This document shows, piece by piece, positions 1 to 9,010 of a DNA stretch of 64,000 bases. The translations under genes and the position numbers were made by a program. Position 1 is the stretch's first letter, and the number at the start of each line of letters is the position of its first letter. The notes beneath the pieces were generated by a model. The model did not search any database. It was not told the DNA's origin and saw nothing but the letters and a program-made list of their open reading frames with translations. Source of the DNA: Sphingomonas ginkgonis (GTDB lineage Bacteria > Pseudomonadota > Alphaproteobacteria > Sphingomonadales > Sphingomonadaceae); assembly GCF_003970925.1 (NCBI RefSeq), contig NZ_RWJF01000001.1, positions 1,110,501 through 1,174,500 of the forward strand, in the 5' to 3' direction.

Positions 1-338
1 GCGGGGACGGTAATCACCCGCGTCACGGCATAGCTCTGCGGGTCGACGACATAGACGTAGCCGTCGGTTGAGACGTAGCGCGCCGAGGGCGCGAGGCTGT
101 ACTGGGTGACGAGCGGCTGCGGCAGGGTCGAATAGTCGCTGTAGTAGCTGTAGTTCGGCCCGAACACGGTTCCGACCTTTACCTCGCCGGCCTGCTTGCG
201 GGTCAGCCGGTTCCAGGCGACGCACTGGCCGTCGCGGTAGCCGCTGCAGGCGATCTGGTTGGAGTAGCTGCGCGCCTCGGCGGCGCTGCCGGCCAGCGCG
301 ATCGCGGCGCCGGCGAGAAGGACAAGACTCTTGGTCAT
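1..338 (-). CDS. Small exported protein, unknown function (3' end outside window)
   Basis: Reads off the left edge, so only the first 112 or so residues are visible. It opens with a Sec-type signal peptide (basic MTKS, then a Leu/Ala core ending near AEARS) followed by a Tyr/Ser-rich mature part with two Cys (IACSGY and DGQC). The last visible stretch, DGYVYVVDPQSYAVTRVI, resembles the short C-terminal module of many small exported alphaproteobacterial proteins, including RcnB-like ones, but that link is weak. I chose the ATG at 338 because an AAGGAG lies 8 nt upstream; an ATG at 344 is only 2 nt from it. A TTAACC half-site at 415-420 lies about 77 nt upstream. Function unknown. Confidence 0.6.
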   Translation of the reverse strand, partial: MTKSLVLLAGAAIALAGSAAEARSYSNQIACSGYRDGQCVAWNRLTRKQAGEVKVGTVFGPNYSYYSDYSTLPQPLVTQYSLAPSARYVSTDGYVYVVDPQSYAVTRVITVP

Positions 339-584
339 GTGCATGGCTCCTTTCGGGTTGGGACCGGAAGAAAACCGGCCGGCCTGCTGCCCGGTTGCCG
401 CGCATGAACAAGGATTAACCAGGTCGCGCGGCCCCGAACGCCGCCGTTGTCCGACCCCGACTTCCGCTCTCAGCATGCGTCATTGATCCGGCGGCATAAT
501 GCCGGTTGTGCCCGGGCCGAAACACCGGAGCCTTCTTCTTCGAGGCTACTTTTCCGGGAGCTTTCCGCCAATTAGAGGCGCGTA

Positions 585-1634
585 ATGCGCTATTCCATCG
601 ACGATCGCGAGGCGGGTTCGGCGCCGGCTCGCGACCATTCCGCGATCATGCCCGGCACCACGCTCGAAACCTATTGCAACCCGGTGCTCGACGCCGATTT
701 TCCCGATCCCGCCGTCCTGCTCGCCGAAGACGGCTTCTATTACGCTTATGCAACCCAGACCTGGCGCGACGGGCGCTGGATCAACATCCAGGTCGCGCGA
801 TCGGCCGACCTCGTCCGGTGGGAGCATCTGGGCGACGCGCTTCCGGACAAGCCGGCCTGGGGGCTGGCCACGCAGGATTACTGGGCGCCGGACGTCATCT
901 TCGCCGACGGCCGCTACATCATGTACTACTCGGCCAAGCCCGACGCCTGCGCCGAGACCAAGGACCATTGTTTGGCGATCGCGGTCGCGGACTCGCCCGC
1001 TGGCCCCTTCGTCGACATCGGCGCGCCGCTGCTGGTCGGGCAGGGGTTCGAATATATCGACCCGATGGCGTTCGACGACCCGGCGACGGGGAAGAAGTAT
1101 CTCTACTGGGGCTCGGGCTTCCAGCCGATCAAGGTGCAGGAGCTGAGCGCGGACCGGCTGTCGTTCGCGCCCGGCACGCGCCCGGTCGAACTCATCTGGC
1201 CCAACCCGGTAAAGGGCGCCTTCCCGCGGCTGGTGGAGGCGAGCTGGCTGATCCACCGCGACGGCGCCTATTATCTCTTCTACTCGGGCGACAATTGCTG
1301 CGGCCCGCACGCCGAATATGGCGTGATGGTCGCCCGCTCGAGCTCGCCGACCGGCCCGTTCGAGACGCTCGAGGAGGCGAGGGGCGTGCCCTACAGCCTG
1401 ATGCTCCACAAGAACGACCGCTGGCTCGCGCCCGGCCACAACTCGATGATCGCGGACAAGGCGGGCGACTGGTGGATGGTCTACCACGCGATCGACGTGA
1501 ACCGGCCCCGGACCCGGCAGGAAGACGAGATCAACAGCCGCCGGATCCTGCTGATCGACAAGGTCGAATGGGTCGAGGGATGGCCGATGATCGGCACGCC
1601 GAGCGACGGACCGAAGCCCGCGCCGCGGACCTGA
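585..1634 (+). CDS. Glycoside hydrolase family 43 (arabinofuranosidase/xylosidase-like)
   Basis: A 349-residue five-bladed propeller glycosidase, likely removing arabinose or xylose from plant-type polysaccharides by inversion. The GH43 triad is visible: base Asp41 in DFPDP, pKa modulator Asp160 in EYIDPMAF, and general acid Glu218 in LVEASW followed by GAYYLFYS. WAPDV (99-103) and APGHNSM near residue 296 are also family hallmarks. The ATG at 585 has AGAGG 6 nt upstream; a downstream Met22 is an alternative start. No signal peptide is evident, so a cytoplasmic role on imported oligosaccharides is inferred. It faces a GH1-like gene on the other strand with 9 bp between their stops. Exact substrate cannot be read from sequence. 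Confidence 0.85.
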   Translation: MRYSIDDREAGSAPARDHSAIMPGTTLETYCNPVLDADFPDPAVLLAEDGFYYAYATQTWRDGRWINIQVARSADLVRWEHLGDALPDKPAWGLATQDYWAPDVIFADGRYIMYYSAKPDACAETKDHCLAIAVADSPAGPFVDIGAPLLVGQGFEYIDPMAFDDPATGKKYLYWGSGFQPIKVQELSADRLSFAPGTRPVELIWPNPVKGAFPRLVEASWLIHRDGAYYLFYSGDNCCGPHAEYGVMVARSSSPTGPFETLEEARGVPYSLMLHKNDRWLAPGHNSMIADKAGDWWMVYHAIDVNRPRTRQEDEINSRRILLIDKVEWVEGWPMIGTPSDGPKPAPRT

Positions 1635-1643
1635 TCAGCGCGG

Positions 1644-2798
1644 CTAGCGGGCGGCGACCGCCGCCCGCGCGCGCGGCTTGCGGCTGGCGCGCAGCTCGTC
1701 GAACAGGATCCGCTGCGCCTTCATTTCCGCGAGCAGTCCCTCGTCGACGTGGCGGGCGCCGTCGGCGGTGACGGTGGAGAGGAGGCCGGCCTCGGCATGC
1801 CGGCTGTTGTCCCAGCCGGGATAGGCGGTGATCGGGTACCAGCAGATGCCCTCGATCCGCGCGCCGCGGCGCATCGCGTCGCGCACCTCGCTGCAGACAT
1901 AGTGGAACCAGCTCGCCTTGCCCGAGCCCTCGGCCCCTGTCTCCGACAGGAAGATCGGCTTGCCGTAGCGCTCGGCGACCTCGACCAGCATGTCGGCGAG
2001 CGGCCGATATTCATGGTGCCCCATCGGGATGGTCGGCCCGTCGCGGTACCATTGGTTGTGCGGGTAGAAGTTGAGCCCGACGACGTCGACGAAGCTCGGA
2101 TCGCCGCCGAGCTCCGGTTCGTCGGCGCCGATGATCCAGTCATAGGCCTGGAACTGGCCGAGCCGCGCCTGCTCGGCGGCGCGGACGTCGTTGCGATGGT
2201 GGCTGGGCGGCGCGACATGGACCAGCGGCTCGGCCCAGCACAGGGTCGCGCGGGGCCAGCGGCGGCGGATGGCGCCGGCGGCCATCACCGCGGTGCGCAC
2301 CAGCTGCCGCTTGAACCAGCCCTTCTGGTCGGGTCCGACGCGGGGGAAATAGCCGACCTCCACCGCCCAGGACTGGAAGCTGATCTCGTTCAGCGGGCAG
2401 ACGATCGGCGGCGCGTCGCTGACCGACTGCTGCACCTCCACGGCGGCCATGGCGAAGTCGGTGAAGCGCTTGGGGAAGTCGGGGCCAGCCTGGTCGACGA
2501 AGTCGGGCGAGCCATAGTGGAAGAGGTCCCAGATGACCTGCAGCCCGTTCGCCTCGGCGGCTTCCAGCACGGGCATCCAGCTCGACCAGTCGTACCGGCC
2601 GGGGGAGCGCTCGACGAGGTGCCAGCGGACGCCGTCGCGCAGGGTGCGGAAGCCCAGCTCGCGGCACAGCCGGTAGTCCCGGTCGGCGTGCCGGTCGTGC
2701 GAGGTCGCGCGAATGAGGTCGAGCCGGACGCCATCCTGACGCCGGTGCGACGAGCATTCGAAGCCCGCCTGGAGAAAGCTGTCGAAGCCACCAGCCAT
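1644..2798 (-). CDS. GH1-like (clan GH-A) glycosidase
   Basis: A 384-residue TIM-barrel glycosidase related to beta-glucosidases but shorter than classical GH1 enzymes (about 440-480 residues). The acid/base is visible as Asn137-Glu138 in CPLNEISF and the nucleophile as Glu286 in FLSETGAEG, both at the ends of the expected strands. WDLFHYG (90-96) and GLNFYPHNQW (241-250) are further barrel signatures. No signal peptide. The protein could belong to a small GH-A subgroup often annotated as beta-glucosidase-like. It ends opposite the GH43 gene, and the two may act on the same oligosaccharides, though convergent orientation argues against shared transcription. No clear Shine-Dalgarno sequence precedes the ATG at 2798. 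Confidence 0.72.
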   Translation of the reverse strand: MAGGFDSFLQAGFECSSHRRQDGVRLDLIRATSHDRHADRDYRLCRELGFRTLRDGVRWHLVERSPGRYDWSSWMPVLEAAEANGLQVIWDLFHYGSPDFVDQAGPDFPKRFTDFAMAAVEVQQSVSDAPPIVCPLNEISFQSWAVEVGYFPRVGPDQKGWFKRQLVRTAVMAAGAIRRRWPRATLCWAEPLVHVAPPSHHRNDVRAAEQARLGQFQAYDWIIGADEPELGGDPSFVDVVGLNFYPHNQWYRDGPTIPMGHHEYRPLADMLVEVAERYGKPIFLSETGAEGSGKASWFHYVCSEVRDAMRRGARIEGICWYPITAYPGWDNSRHAEAGLLSTVTADGARHVDEGLLAEMKAQRILFDELRASRKPRARAAVAAR

Positions 2799-2912
2799 GG
2801 TGTTGTGGATGTGCCTTGTATCGTTCGCGCGCGAGCCCCCAACGGGAGTTCGGGCGGATCGTTCCGGCTGCGCTTCGCTTGTTCGCCGGCAGGGCGGCCG
2901 GCGCGCCGGGCC

Positions 2913-3353
2913 TCAGACCGCGTGCGGCAGGTCCGCCGAAAGCGCGTCCGCCAGCGGGTAGAGCATCCGGTTCTCGCGGGCGATCCGCTCGGCCAGCGCC
3001 GCGAAGACCGCGTCGCATTCGCGCCGGAAGGCCGGGAAGTCGGCGGTCATCTCGCGCGAGTTGCGCCAGCGTTCGGCGAAAGCGGCGTAGGTGGCGCTGA
3101 GGCCCCCCATCTCCTCGCGGAAGGCGCGGGCGGTGCGGGCGGCGGTTTCGTCGCTGGCCGCTTCCATGAATGGATAGAGGATCTCGTCCTCCTGCGCGAA
3201 GTGGATGCGCAGGAGGCCGGTCAGCTTGGCGAGCATCAGCGAGATCTGGAACGCCTGCGCGTCGCTCGGCGGTGTTCGGCAGGCGTCCTTGATCCTGACG
3301 ACCAGGGCTTCGGCGGCGTCGTGCTGGTTCTTGAGGGTGGCGGTGCGGGGCAT
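2913..3353 (-). CDS. Hemerythrin HHE-domain protein
   Basis: A 146-residue all-helical protein of the HHE cation-binding (hemerythrin-like) family, which binds a di-iron centre and is linked to oxygen, NO or iron-sulfur stress sensing. Visible ligands include His11 in KNQHDAAE and His51/Glu55 in HFAQEDEILYP. The last helix reads ARENRMLYP, where many relatives have a His-x3-Glu, so one ligand may be absent and metal binding is not certain. The open frame extends upstream, but MPRTATLKNQ is the natural family start. The 201-bp gap to the divergent gene at 3555 holds a TTAACG (3397-3402) that could serve either direction. Confidence 0.72.
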   Translation of the reverse strand: MPRTATLKNQHDAAEALVVRIKDACRTPPSDAQAFQISLMLAKLTGLLRIHFAQEDEILYPFMEAASDETAARTARAFREEMGGLSATYAAFAERWRNSREMTADFPAFRRECDAVFAALAERIARENRMLYPLADALSADLPHAV

Positions 3354-3554
3354 GGCGATACTCGGGGACAGGGAGCCTCCCGGTAGGCGGCCAGTCTTAA
3401 CGTTTCCATGTGCAACGGACCGAAACGGAGGTGAATCCCGAAGCTGAACGCTTTCCAACCGGCATGTTCAGCACCGATGCAGCCCGTTTCGGACATCGAA
3501 CGTTCGGGTGAACGACCCGCGTCGGCAACGACGCCCGGAAACAGGAGAGATGCA

Positions 3555-4091
3555 ATGAAGTCTTTCAGGAAGGCGCTGGCGATGTCGGCCGGAGCGGCGC
3601 TCGCTGCCGCGGCGCTGGCCACCCCCGCGGCGGCCCAGTACGGCAACCCTTATGGCGGATATGGCGGTTACGGCGGATGGGGCGGTTACAGCTACGGCGC
3701 CGGCCCGGCCACGCTGATCGGCAACGTGCTCGACAGCATCCTGCGGGGCACTTACGCCGCCACCAACGGCTATAACTACGGGCCGGAGCGCTGGGCGTCG
3801 GACCAGTGCGCTCGCGCCGTCGAAGCCCGGCTCAACAATTACGGCGGTTACGGCGGCTACGGCTACGGCCCGCGGGCGCGCGTCGTCAGCTTCGACAAGA
3901 TCGAGCGGCGTGGCGACGGGCTGAAGATCTGGGGCTGGGCGACGACCAGCCGGCCGGGCTACGGCGGCGGCGGTTACTACGGCAACTGGGGTGGCTGGAA
4001 CGGCGCCTACAGCCGCGACGTCCGGATCGCCTGCAAGATCGACCGCTACGGCCGGGTGTTCGACACGGACATCAAGCGCGGCCGCTGGTAG
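3555..4091 (+). CDS. Exported Gly/Tyr-rich protein, unknown function
   Basis: A 178-residue exported protein. The N-terminus is a clear signal peptide (MKSFRKALAMSAG core, cleavage near TPAAAQ). The mature part has GYGGYGGWGG-type repeats on either side of a more ordered section with SDQCARAVEARLNNY and a C-terminal IACKIDRYGRVFDTDI. Two Cys (SDQC and IACK) could form a disulfide. Such proteins are common in sphingomonads, but I know of no assigned role. The ATG at 3555 has GGAG at 3544-3547, 7 nt upstream. The gene is followed directly by a strong intrinsic terminator (4118-4154), so it is probably monocistronic and well expressed. Confidence 0.75.
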   Translation: MKSFRKALAMSAGAALAAAALATPAAAQYGNPYGGYGGYGGWGGYSYGAGPATLIGNVLDSILRGTYAATNGYNYGPERWASDQCARAVEARLNNYGGYGGYGYGPRARVVSFDKIERRGDGLKIWGWATTSRPGYGGGGYYGNWGGWNGAYSRDVRIACKIDRYGRVFDTDIKRGRW

Positions 4092-4117
4092 GCCAACGGC
4101 CGTCTCCGGCCTGATCG

Positions 4118-4154
4118 GCGCCGGGGCCCTTCGCGGGTCCCGGCGCTTTTCTTT
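4118..4154 (+). terminator. Rho-independent terminator between the Gly/Tyr-rich gene and guaA
   Basis: A 12-bp stem (GCGCCGGGGCCC at 4118-4129 with GGGTCCCGGCGC at 4135-4146, one G-U pair) closes a TTCGC loop and is followed by TTTTCTTT. It sits 26 nt after the stop of the exported protein gene and 28 nt before the guaA start. Confidence 0.88.
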
Positions 4155-4181
4155 AGGGGCGCTGCTGGCTATCCGCCGGCC

Positions 4182-5741
4182 ATGAGCCTCCAGCCCTCCG
4201 AATCCATCCTCATCGTCGACTTCGGCAGCCAGGTGACCCAGCTGATCGCCCGCCGCGTGCGCGAGAGCGGGGTCTATTGCGAGATCGCCCCGTTCAGCGC
4301 GGCGGAGGAGGCCTTCCACCGCCTTCAGCCTAAAGGAATCATCTTTTCCGGTGGACCCTCGTCGGTGACCTGGGAGGACAGCCCCCGCGCCCCGCAAATC
4401 CTGTTCGACAGCGGCCTGCCGCTGCTCGGCATCTGCTACGGCCAGCAGACGCTCCACCAGCAACTGGGCGGCAAGGTCGTGACCTCCGACCAGAAGGAGT
4501 TCGGCCGCGCCTTCATCGAGGTGGTGGCGCCCAGCGCGTTGTTCGACGGGCTGTGGCAGGTCGGCGAGAGGCATCAGGTATGGATGAGCCACGGCGACCG
4601 GGTCGAGAGCCTCGCGCCCGGCTTCACCATCGTCGCCCGTTCCGAAGGCGCGCCCTACGCGATCGCCACCGACGAGGCGGCGCGCCGCTACAGCCTGATG
4701 TTCCACCCGGAGGTCGTCCACACCCCCGACGGCGGCAAGCTGCTCGCCAACTTCGCGCGGCACATCTGCGGCTGCTCGGGCGAGTGGAGCATGGAGGCCT
4801 ATCGTCAGGCCAAGATCCGCGACATCCAGGACCAGGTCGGCTCGGGCAAGGTCATCTGCGGCCTGTCCGGCGGGGTCGACAGCGCGGTTGCCGCGGTGCT
4901 GATCCACGAGGCGATCGGCGAACAGCTGACCTGCGTCTTCGTCGACCACGGCCTCATGCGGCAAGGGGAGGCGGACCAGGTCGTCTCGCTGTTCCGCAAT
5001 CACTACAACATTCCGCTCGTCCACGTCGAAGCCGAGACGCTGTTCCTCTCCGGCCTCGCCGGGGTCGCCGACCCCGAAGCCAAGCGCAAGTTCATCGGCA
5101 AGACCTTCATCGACGTGTTCGAGGACGAGGCGCGCAAGATCGGCGGCGCCGACTTCCTGGCCCAAGGGACGCTCTATCCCGACGTGATCGAGAGCGTCAG
5201 CTTCACCGGCGGTCCGTCGGTGACGATCAAGAGCCACCACAATGTCGGCGGCCTCCCCGAACGCATGAACATGAAGCTGGTCGAGCCGTTGCGCGAGCTG
5301 TTCAAGGATGAGGTGCGCGAGCTCGGCCGCGAGCTGGGCCTGCCGGACGCGTTCGTCGGACGCCACCCGTTCCCCGGCCCCGGTCTCGCCATCCGGATCC
5401 CGGGCGAGGTCAGCAAGGAGCGCTGCGACATCCTCCGCAAGGCCGACGCCATCTACCTCGAGGAGATCCGCAACGCCGGGCTCTACGACGCGATCTGGCA
5501 GGCTTTCGCGGTGCTCCTGCCGGTCCGCACCGTCGGCGTGATGGGCGACGCGCGCACCTACGACAGCGTCTGCGCGCTGCGTGCCGTGACCAGCGTCGAC
5601 GGCATGACCGCCGACGTCTACCCGTTCAGCGCCGACTTTCTCAGCCGAACCGCGACCCGCATCGTCAACGAGGTCCAGGGCATCAATCGCGTCACCTACG
5701 ACTACACCTCGAAGCCCCCCGGCACGATCGAGTGGGAGTAA
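4182..5741 (+). CDS. guaA: GMP synthase (glutamine-hydrolysing)
   Basis: Converts XMP to GMP with ATP and glutamine in the cytoplasm. At 519 residues it is the usual two-module bacterial enzyme. The N-terminal class I amidotransferase has Cys85 in GICYGQQ and His175/Glu177 in FHPEVVHT. The ATP pyrophosphatase domain starts at the PP-loop GLSGGVDS (about 227-234) and ends with the dimerisation domain ([25 protein letters not shown]). The ATG at 4182 lies just after a strong terminator, so guaA needs its own promoter in the very short gap or is reached by readthrough. No guaB is next to it in this window. Confidence 0.97.
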   Translation: MSLQPSESILIVDFGSQVTQLIARRVRESGVYCEIAPFSAAEEAFHRLQPKGIIFSGGPSSVTWEDSPRAPQILFDSGLPLLGICYGQQTLHQQLGGKVVTSDQKEFGRAFIEVVAPSALFDGLWQVGERHQVWMSHGDRVESLAPGFTIVARSEGAPYAIATDEAARRYSLMFHPEVVHTPDGGKLLANFARHICGCSGEWSMEAYRQAKIRDIQDQVGSGKVICGLSGGVDSAVAAVLIHEAIGEQLTCVFVDHGLMRQGEADQVVSLFRNHYNIPLVHVEAETLFLSGLAGVADPEAKRKFIGKTFIDVFEDEARKIGGADFLAQGTLYPDVIESVSFTGGPSVTIKSHHNVGGLPERMNMKLVEPLRELFKDEVRELGRELGLPDAFVGRHPFPGPGLAIRIPGEVSKERCDILRKADAIYLEEIRNAGLYDAIWQAFAVLLPVRTVGVMGDARTYDSVCALRAVTSVDGMTADVYPFSADFLSRTATRIVNEVQGINRVTYDYTSKPPGTIEWE

Positions 5742-5842
5742 CGCGGACGCGCGACTGGCCGGGAGCCAGCCGCGGCCGCATTACTCGAACGTCCCATGGT
5801 TCGGGACGATTAACGACTGCCCTTCTTGCCTCGGAGCGAGTG

Positions 5843-5867
5843 GTTAACGCTAAACAAGCGTTTACCA
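5843..5867. promoter_or_regulatory. Imperfect inverted repeat upstream of the L,D-transpeptidase gene
   Basis: GGTTAACGCT (5843-5852) and AGCGTTTACC (5858-5867) form arms matching at 9 of 10 positions around AAACA. A TTGACG hexamer follows at 5874-5879 and could be a -35 element, though no convincing -10 is visible. The TTAAC half-site recalls CtrA boxes. The site lies 67-91 nt before the start codon at 5934. Confidence 0.45.
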
Positions 5868-5933
5868 AGCCGTTGACGTAGCGGCACTTTTTCCCGCATC
5901 GCGTCAAGGGGACACATTCGAGGGCGAGGGGCC

Positions 5934-6509
5934 ATGCGGATTTCGAAGGGGCTGGTGACGGCGACGCTTGGCGCGCTGCTGGTGGGGGCCTGTGCGAACC
6001 AGCCCAGGCAGGTGGCGCTTGCGCCGCCGCCTCCGGCCGAGCCGCAGCTCCCCTACAAGTGGACACAGGGCAATGCCCCGCAGGCGTACAAGGATGCGGT
6101 CGCGGCGTTCGGGCCGCTGGCGCTCAAGCCGGGCGAGTATAAGTGGACGGCCGCGGTTCCCACGAACGGCGACACGAAGGTCGTTATCGATCTGCTGCGC
6201 CAGCTCTTCTTCGTCTACCGCGCGGACCAGCTCGTGGGCGTCGCCACCGTCTCAAGCGGCAAGAAGGGCCGTGAAACCCCGCTCGGCTTCTGGTCGGTCA
6301 TGCTCAAGAAGAAGAAGGGCTACAGCCGCAAGTACGACAATGCGCCGATGCCCTACATGCAGATGTACGATCCCAAAGGCATCGCCTTCCACGCCGGGGC
6401 CAATCCCGGCCACCCTGCCAGCCACGGCTGCGTGCGCCTGCCGCTCAAGTTCGCCGAGCGGCTGTTCGACCTGACGCAGGTCGGCACCAAGGTCACGATC
6501 GAGGGGTAG
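5934..6509 (+). CDS. L,D-transpeptidase (YkuD) lipoprotein
   Basis: A 191-residue periplasmic enzyme that should form 3-3 cross-links in peptidoglycan or attach proteins to it. The lipobox LVGAC places the lipidated Cys at residue 20. The YkuD catalytic segment is complete: His153 in AFHAGANPGH and SHGCVRLP at 163-170 with nucleophile Cys166. The middle part (about 75-180) is the YkuD barrel; the preceding Pro/Gln-rich stretch is a linker. The upstream 192-bp gap has an inverted repeat with a TTAAC half-site, suggesting cell-cycle control (inferred). Its last 17 bases overlap the end of the convergent histidine kinase gene. Confidence 0.88.
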   Translation: MRISKGLVTATLGALLVGACANQPRQVALAPPPPAEPQLPYKWTQGNAPQAYKDAVAAFGPLALKPGEYKWTAAVPTNGDTKVVIDLLRQLFFVYRADQLVGVATVSSGKKGRETPLGFWSVMLKKKKGYSRKYDNAPMPYMQMYDPKGIAFHAGANPGHPASHGCVRLPLKFAERLFDLTQVGTKVTIEG

Positions 6510-7605
6510 GCGCCTCGTCGCTGGTGACCGGCTCGGCCGCGAGCCGCGCTCCGGGAAACGGCGAGTCGATGGTGAACACCAGCCCGTCGGGCTCGTAGCG
6601 GGTCCATACGCCGTCCGGGAAATAGGCGCGGAGCGAGCGTTCGATCATCAGCGTTCCAAAGCCGCGCCGGGTCGGTGGTCTGACCGGCGGGCCGCCATGC
6701 TCCTGCCACGCCATCGTAAAGTGCGGGTCGACCTCGCCGTTGGCGAGCAGCGACCAGCTCAGGTCGACGGTGCCGCTGTCGTTGGACAGCGCGCCATGCT
6801 TCATCGCGTTGGTGACCAGCTCGTGCAGCGCGAGGGTGAGGGCGAGCGCTGGTAGTGGCTTGATGCAGATTGCCGGGCCGCTCAGCCGAAAGCGGCTGTC
6901 GATGCCGCTGCTGGTCGCGACCGCGTTGCGGACCAGATCTCGGATCGGCGCCTCCTCCCATTCCGCCGCGGTCAGAACGTCGGCGGCACGGCCGATCGCC
7001 GCTAGCCGTTGGGACAAGTTGACGTTGGCAGTGCCAAGATCAGTGGCGCGGCGCAGTGTTTGATTGACGACCGCCTGAATGATGGTGAGCAGATTTTTGA
7101 GTCGATGGTTCAGCTCGCCCGCCAGGAGTCGCTGGCGGTCATGTAGCAGAACCTGCGCCGTGGTCTCGGTAACGATGTCGAGCATGCCGACCACCTTGCC
7201 GGTCTCATCCCGAATGGGACTGAAGCAAAAGGTGAACCAGACCTGCTCGGGCGGGCCGTTCCGCTCGATCGTGAGCGGCCAATCCTCGATGTAGTTGGCG
7301 CAGCCGGCAAACGCCTCGCACACCAGCGGAGCGAGAGAGGGCCAGACCTCGCTCCAGATCTCGTCGAAGCGCCGGCCGAGGGCATCGGGCTTGTTGCCGA
7401 GAATGGGTAGATAAGCGTCGTTGGGAAAAGTGACCAGCCCATCGCCCCACACAACGCATTGCGGAAAATGCGATCCGAGGATCAGGCCGAGACTGGTCTT
7501 GAGAGCGGCCGGCCACTTTTCGGGCGGCCCTAGCGGATCGGACGACCAATCGCGCGACCGGATGGTTGCACCCATCTTGCCGCCGTTGTTCAGAAAGCTC
7601 AACAC
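6493..7605 (-). CDS. PAS-domain HWE-family sensor histidine kinase
   Basis: A soluble 370-residue sensor kinase. An N-terminal PAS domain (about 15-145, beginning SRDWSSDPLGPPEKWP) precedes the phosphoacceptor His167 in GELNHRLKNLL. The HWE signature follows: HELVTNAMKHGAL (261-273) and WQEHGGPP (300-307), with GFGTLMIERSL as the last ATP-binding motif. HWE kinases in alphaproteobacteria often feed the general stress response (PhyR/EcfG) or light responses; the input here is unknown. No membrane segment. No response regulator is adjacent. The frame opens with GTG at 7605; an ATG at 7575 is an equally plausible start. Confidence 0.87.
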   Translation of the reverse strand: MLSFLNNGGKMGATIRSRDWSSDPLGPPEKWPAALKTSLGLILGSHFPQCVVWGDGLVTFPNDAYLPILGNKPDALGRRFDEIWSEVWPSLAPLVCEAFAGCANYIEDWPLTIERNGPPEQVWFTFCFSPIRDETGKVVGMLDIVTETTAQVLLHDRQRLLAGELNHRLKNLLTIIQAVVNQTLRRATDLGTANVNLSQRLAAIGRAADVLTAAEWEEAPIRDLVRNAVATSSGIDSRFRLSGPAICIKPLPALALTLALHELVTNAMKHGALSNDSGTVDLSWSLLANGEVDPHFTMAWQEHGGPPVRPPTRRGFGTLMIERSLRAYFPDGVWTRYEPDGLVFTIDSPFPGARLAAEPVTSDEAPTPRS

Positions 7606-7714
7606 ACGACCGCGCCCCTTCGAGCCGATACGTTAACTGCGCTGTAGGTGGTTGACAACGGGCCAAATTAATACGGTGAGTTTCCGCAACGAACTGGCTG
7701 TTGTCGGGTGGAAA

Positions 7715-8692
7715 TCACGGCAGCAGCACCGTTGATCCGCTGGTGCTCCGCGCTTCCAATTGCCGCTGGGCCTCGGCGGCGTCGGTCAGCTTGAAACGCT
7801 GGCCGATCTCGACCTTGAGCTTGCCGGAGCGGACGAAGTCGAACAGCCGGTCGACCGACTCCTGCCGCTCCTCGGCGGTGACGGCATAGTCGAACAGGGT
7901 CGGCCGGGTCACGAACAGGCTGCCGTGCGCCGACAGGATGGCAAGGTTGACGCCGTCGACCGCGCCGGACGCGTTGCCGAAGCTGACGATCAGGCCGCGT
8001 CGACGGGCGGACTTGAGACTGTCCTCCCAGGTCGCCTTGCCAACCCCGTCGAAGACCGTCTTCACGCCCTTGCCGCCGGTGAGCTCGCGGGCGCGTTCGG
8101 CGGTCGGCTCCTGCTTGTAGAGGATGATCTCGTCGGCACCGAGCGCGCGCGCCTTGTCGGCCTTCTTCTCGTCGCCCACCGTGCCGATGACGCGGGCGCC
8201 GATCGCCTTCAGCCACTGGACCATCAGCTGCCCGACTCCGCCGGCGGCGGCATGGACGAGGACGTCGTCGCCGGCTTCAACGCGGGCGCAGCGTTCGACC
8301 AGCGCCTCGACGGTGCAGCCCTTGAGGAGCACCGCGGCGGCGGTCTCGTCGTCGATGTCGTCCGGCAAGTGGACGAGGCTGTCGGCCGTCACGTTGCGGG
8401 CCGAGGCGTAGGCTCCGCGGGCCGGGCCGAAGGTGCCGACGCGATCACCTTCGCGGAAGCCGTCCACCTCCGGCCCGACCGCGACGACGGTCCCCGCGCC
8501 CTCGACCCCCAGGCCGGAGGGCAGCGGGCCCTTGTAGAGGCCGGTGCGGTGATAGACGTCGATGAAGTTGAGGCCGGCGGCGCCGGTCTTCACCTGCACC
8601 TCGCCGGCGGCCGGGGCGGGAAGCTCGCGCTCCTCCCACTCGATGACCTCCGGACCGCCGTTGCGGCGGATGATCGCGCTGGTCGCCTTCAT
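7715..8692 (-). CDS. Quinone oxidoreductase (zeta-crystallin-like, NADPH-dependent)
   Basis: A 325-residue zinc-free medium-chain dehydrogenase/reductase, expected to reduce quinones with NADPH. The GroES-like N-terminal half contains GLNFIDVYHRTGLYKGP and GVEGAGTV, typical of the QOR branch; the Rossmann half contains HAAAGGVGQLM. The zinc-binding Cys/His sets of alcohol dehydrogenases are absent. I start at the ATG at 8692 (MKATSAIIRR), the family N-terminus, with AGGAGGAG a little over 10 nt upstream; a longer frame exists. The next gene upstream on the same strand (57 residues) ends 36 bp away, so the two may be co-transcribed. Confidence 0.88.
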   Translation of the reverse strand: MKATSAIIRRNGGPEVIEWEERELPAPAAGEVQVKTGAAGLNFIDVYHRTGLYKGPLPSGLGVEGAGTVVAVGPEVDGFREGDRVGTFGPARGAYASARNVTADSLVHLPDDIDDETAAAVLLKGCTVEALVERCARVEAGDDVLVHAAAGGVGQLMVQWLKAIGARVIGTVGDEKKADKARALGADEIILYKQEPTAERARELTGGKGVKTVFDGVGKATWEDSLKSARRRGLIVSFGNASGAVDGVNLAILSAHGSLFVTRPTLFDYAVTAEERQESVDRLFDFVRSGKLKVEIGQRFKLTDAAEAQRQLEARSTSGSTVLLP

Positions 8693-8728
8693 GTCGTGCC
8701 GGTCTCCTCCTGGTGCCGGCACCGGCGC

Positions 8729-8902
8729 CTAGCAGGCGAGGAGCGGCCGTTCCGACGAAACGCCGCTGAGACTGCGCAGTTGCTCGAAATGGAGGGCAGC
8801 CAGCCGCAGGTGCGCACGGGCGGCCTTGAGGCTGGGCGCGGTCAGGCCGAGGTCGAGCTCGCGGCGGGCGCGCTGGCGATGATAGTCGATGTCCTGCTCC
8901 AT
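8729..8902 (-). CDS. Small charged protein of 57 residues, unknown
   Basis: An uninterrupted frame from ATG at 8902 to TAG at 8729. It encodes a basic, helix-favouring protein beginning MEQDIDYHRQRARRELDLG and ending RPLLAC. AGGGG lies 4 nt upstream of the ATG. No membrane segment or signal peptide; the Arg/Leu/Ala spacing suggests two amphipathic helices. It lies 36 bp before the quinone oxidoreductase on the same strand. I do not recognise a named family. The case rests on reading frame, ribosome site and position. Confidence 0.5.
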   Translation of the reverse strand: MEQDIDYHRQRARRELDLGLTAPSLKAARAHLRLAALHFEQLRSLSGVSSERPLLAC

Positions 8903-8960
8903 GCCGCCCCTATGGCACGCGGATGTGACAGGTTGATGTGAGGCTGGAAACCGGCTGGAA

Positions 8961-8992
8961 ACAAGAAAAACGGGCGGCGCAGAGGCCGCCCG
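8961..8992 (-). terminator. Rho-independent terminator of the Thr/Pro-rich gene
   Basis: On the minus strand a perfect 8-bp stem CGGGCGGC/GCCGCCCG (8971-8978 with 8985-8992) around a 6-nt loop is followed by TTTTTCTTG. It lies 19 bp beyond the stop of the gene at 9011-9370. Confidence 0.85.
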
Positions 8993-9010
8993 CTCCCTCG
9001 GTCGCCTGGC

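Noticed and set aside
3468..5366. 632-residue open frame antisense to guaA
   Set aside because: A high-GC shadow: composition is Arg/Ala/Asp-rich without domain motifs, while the opposite strand carries a complete guaA.
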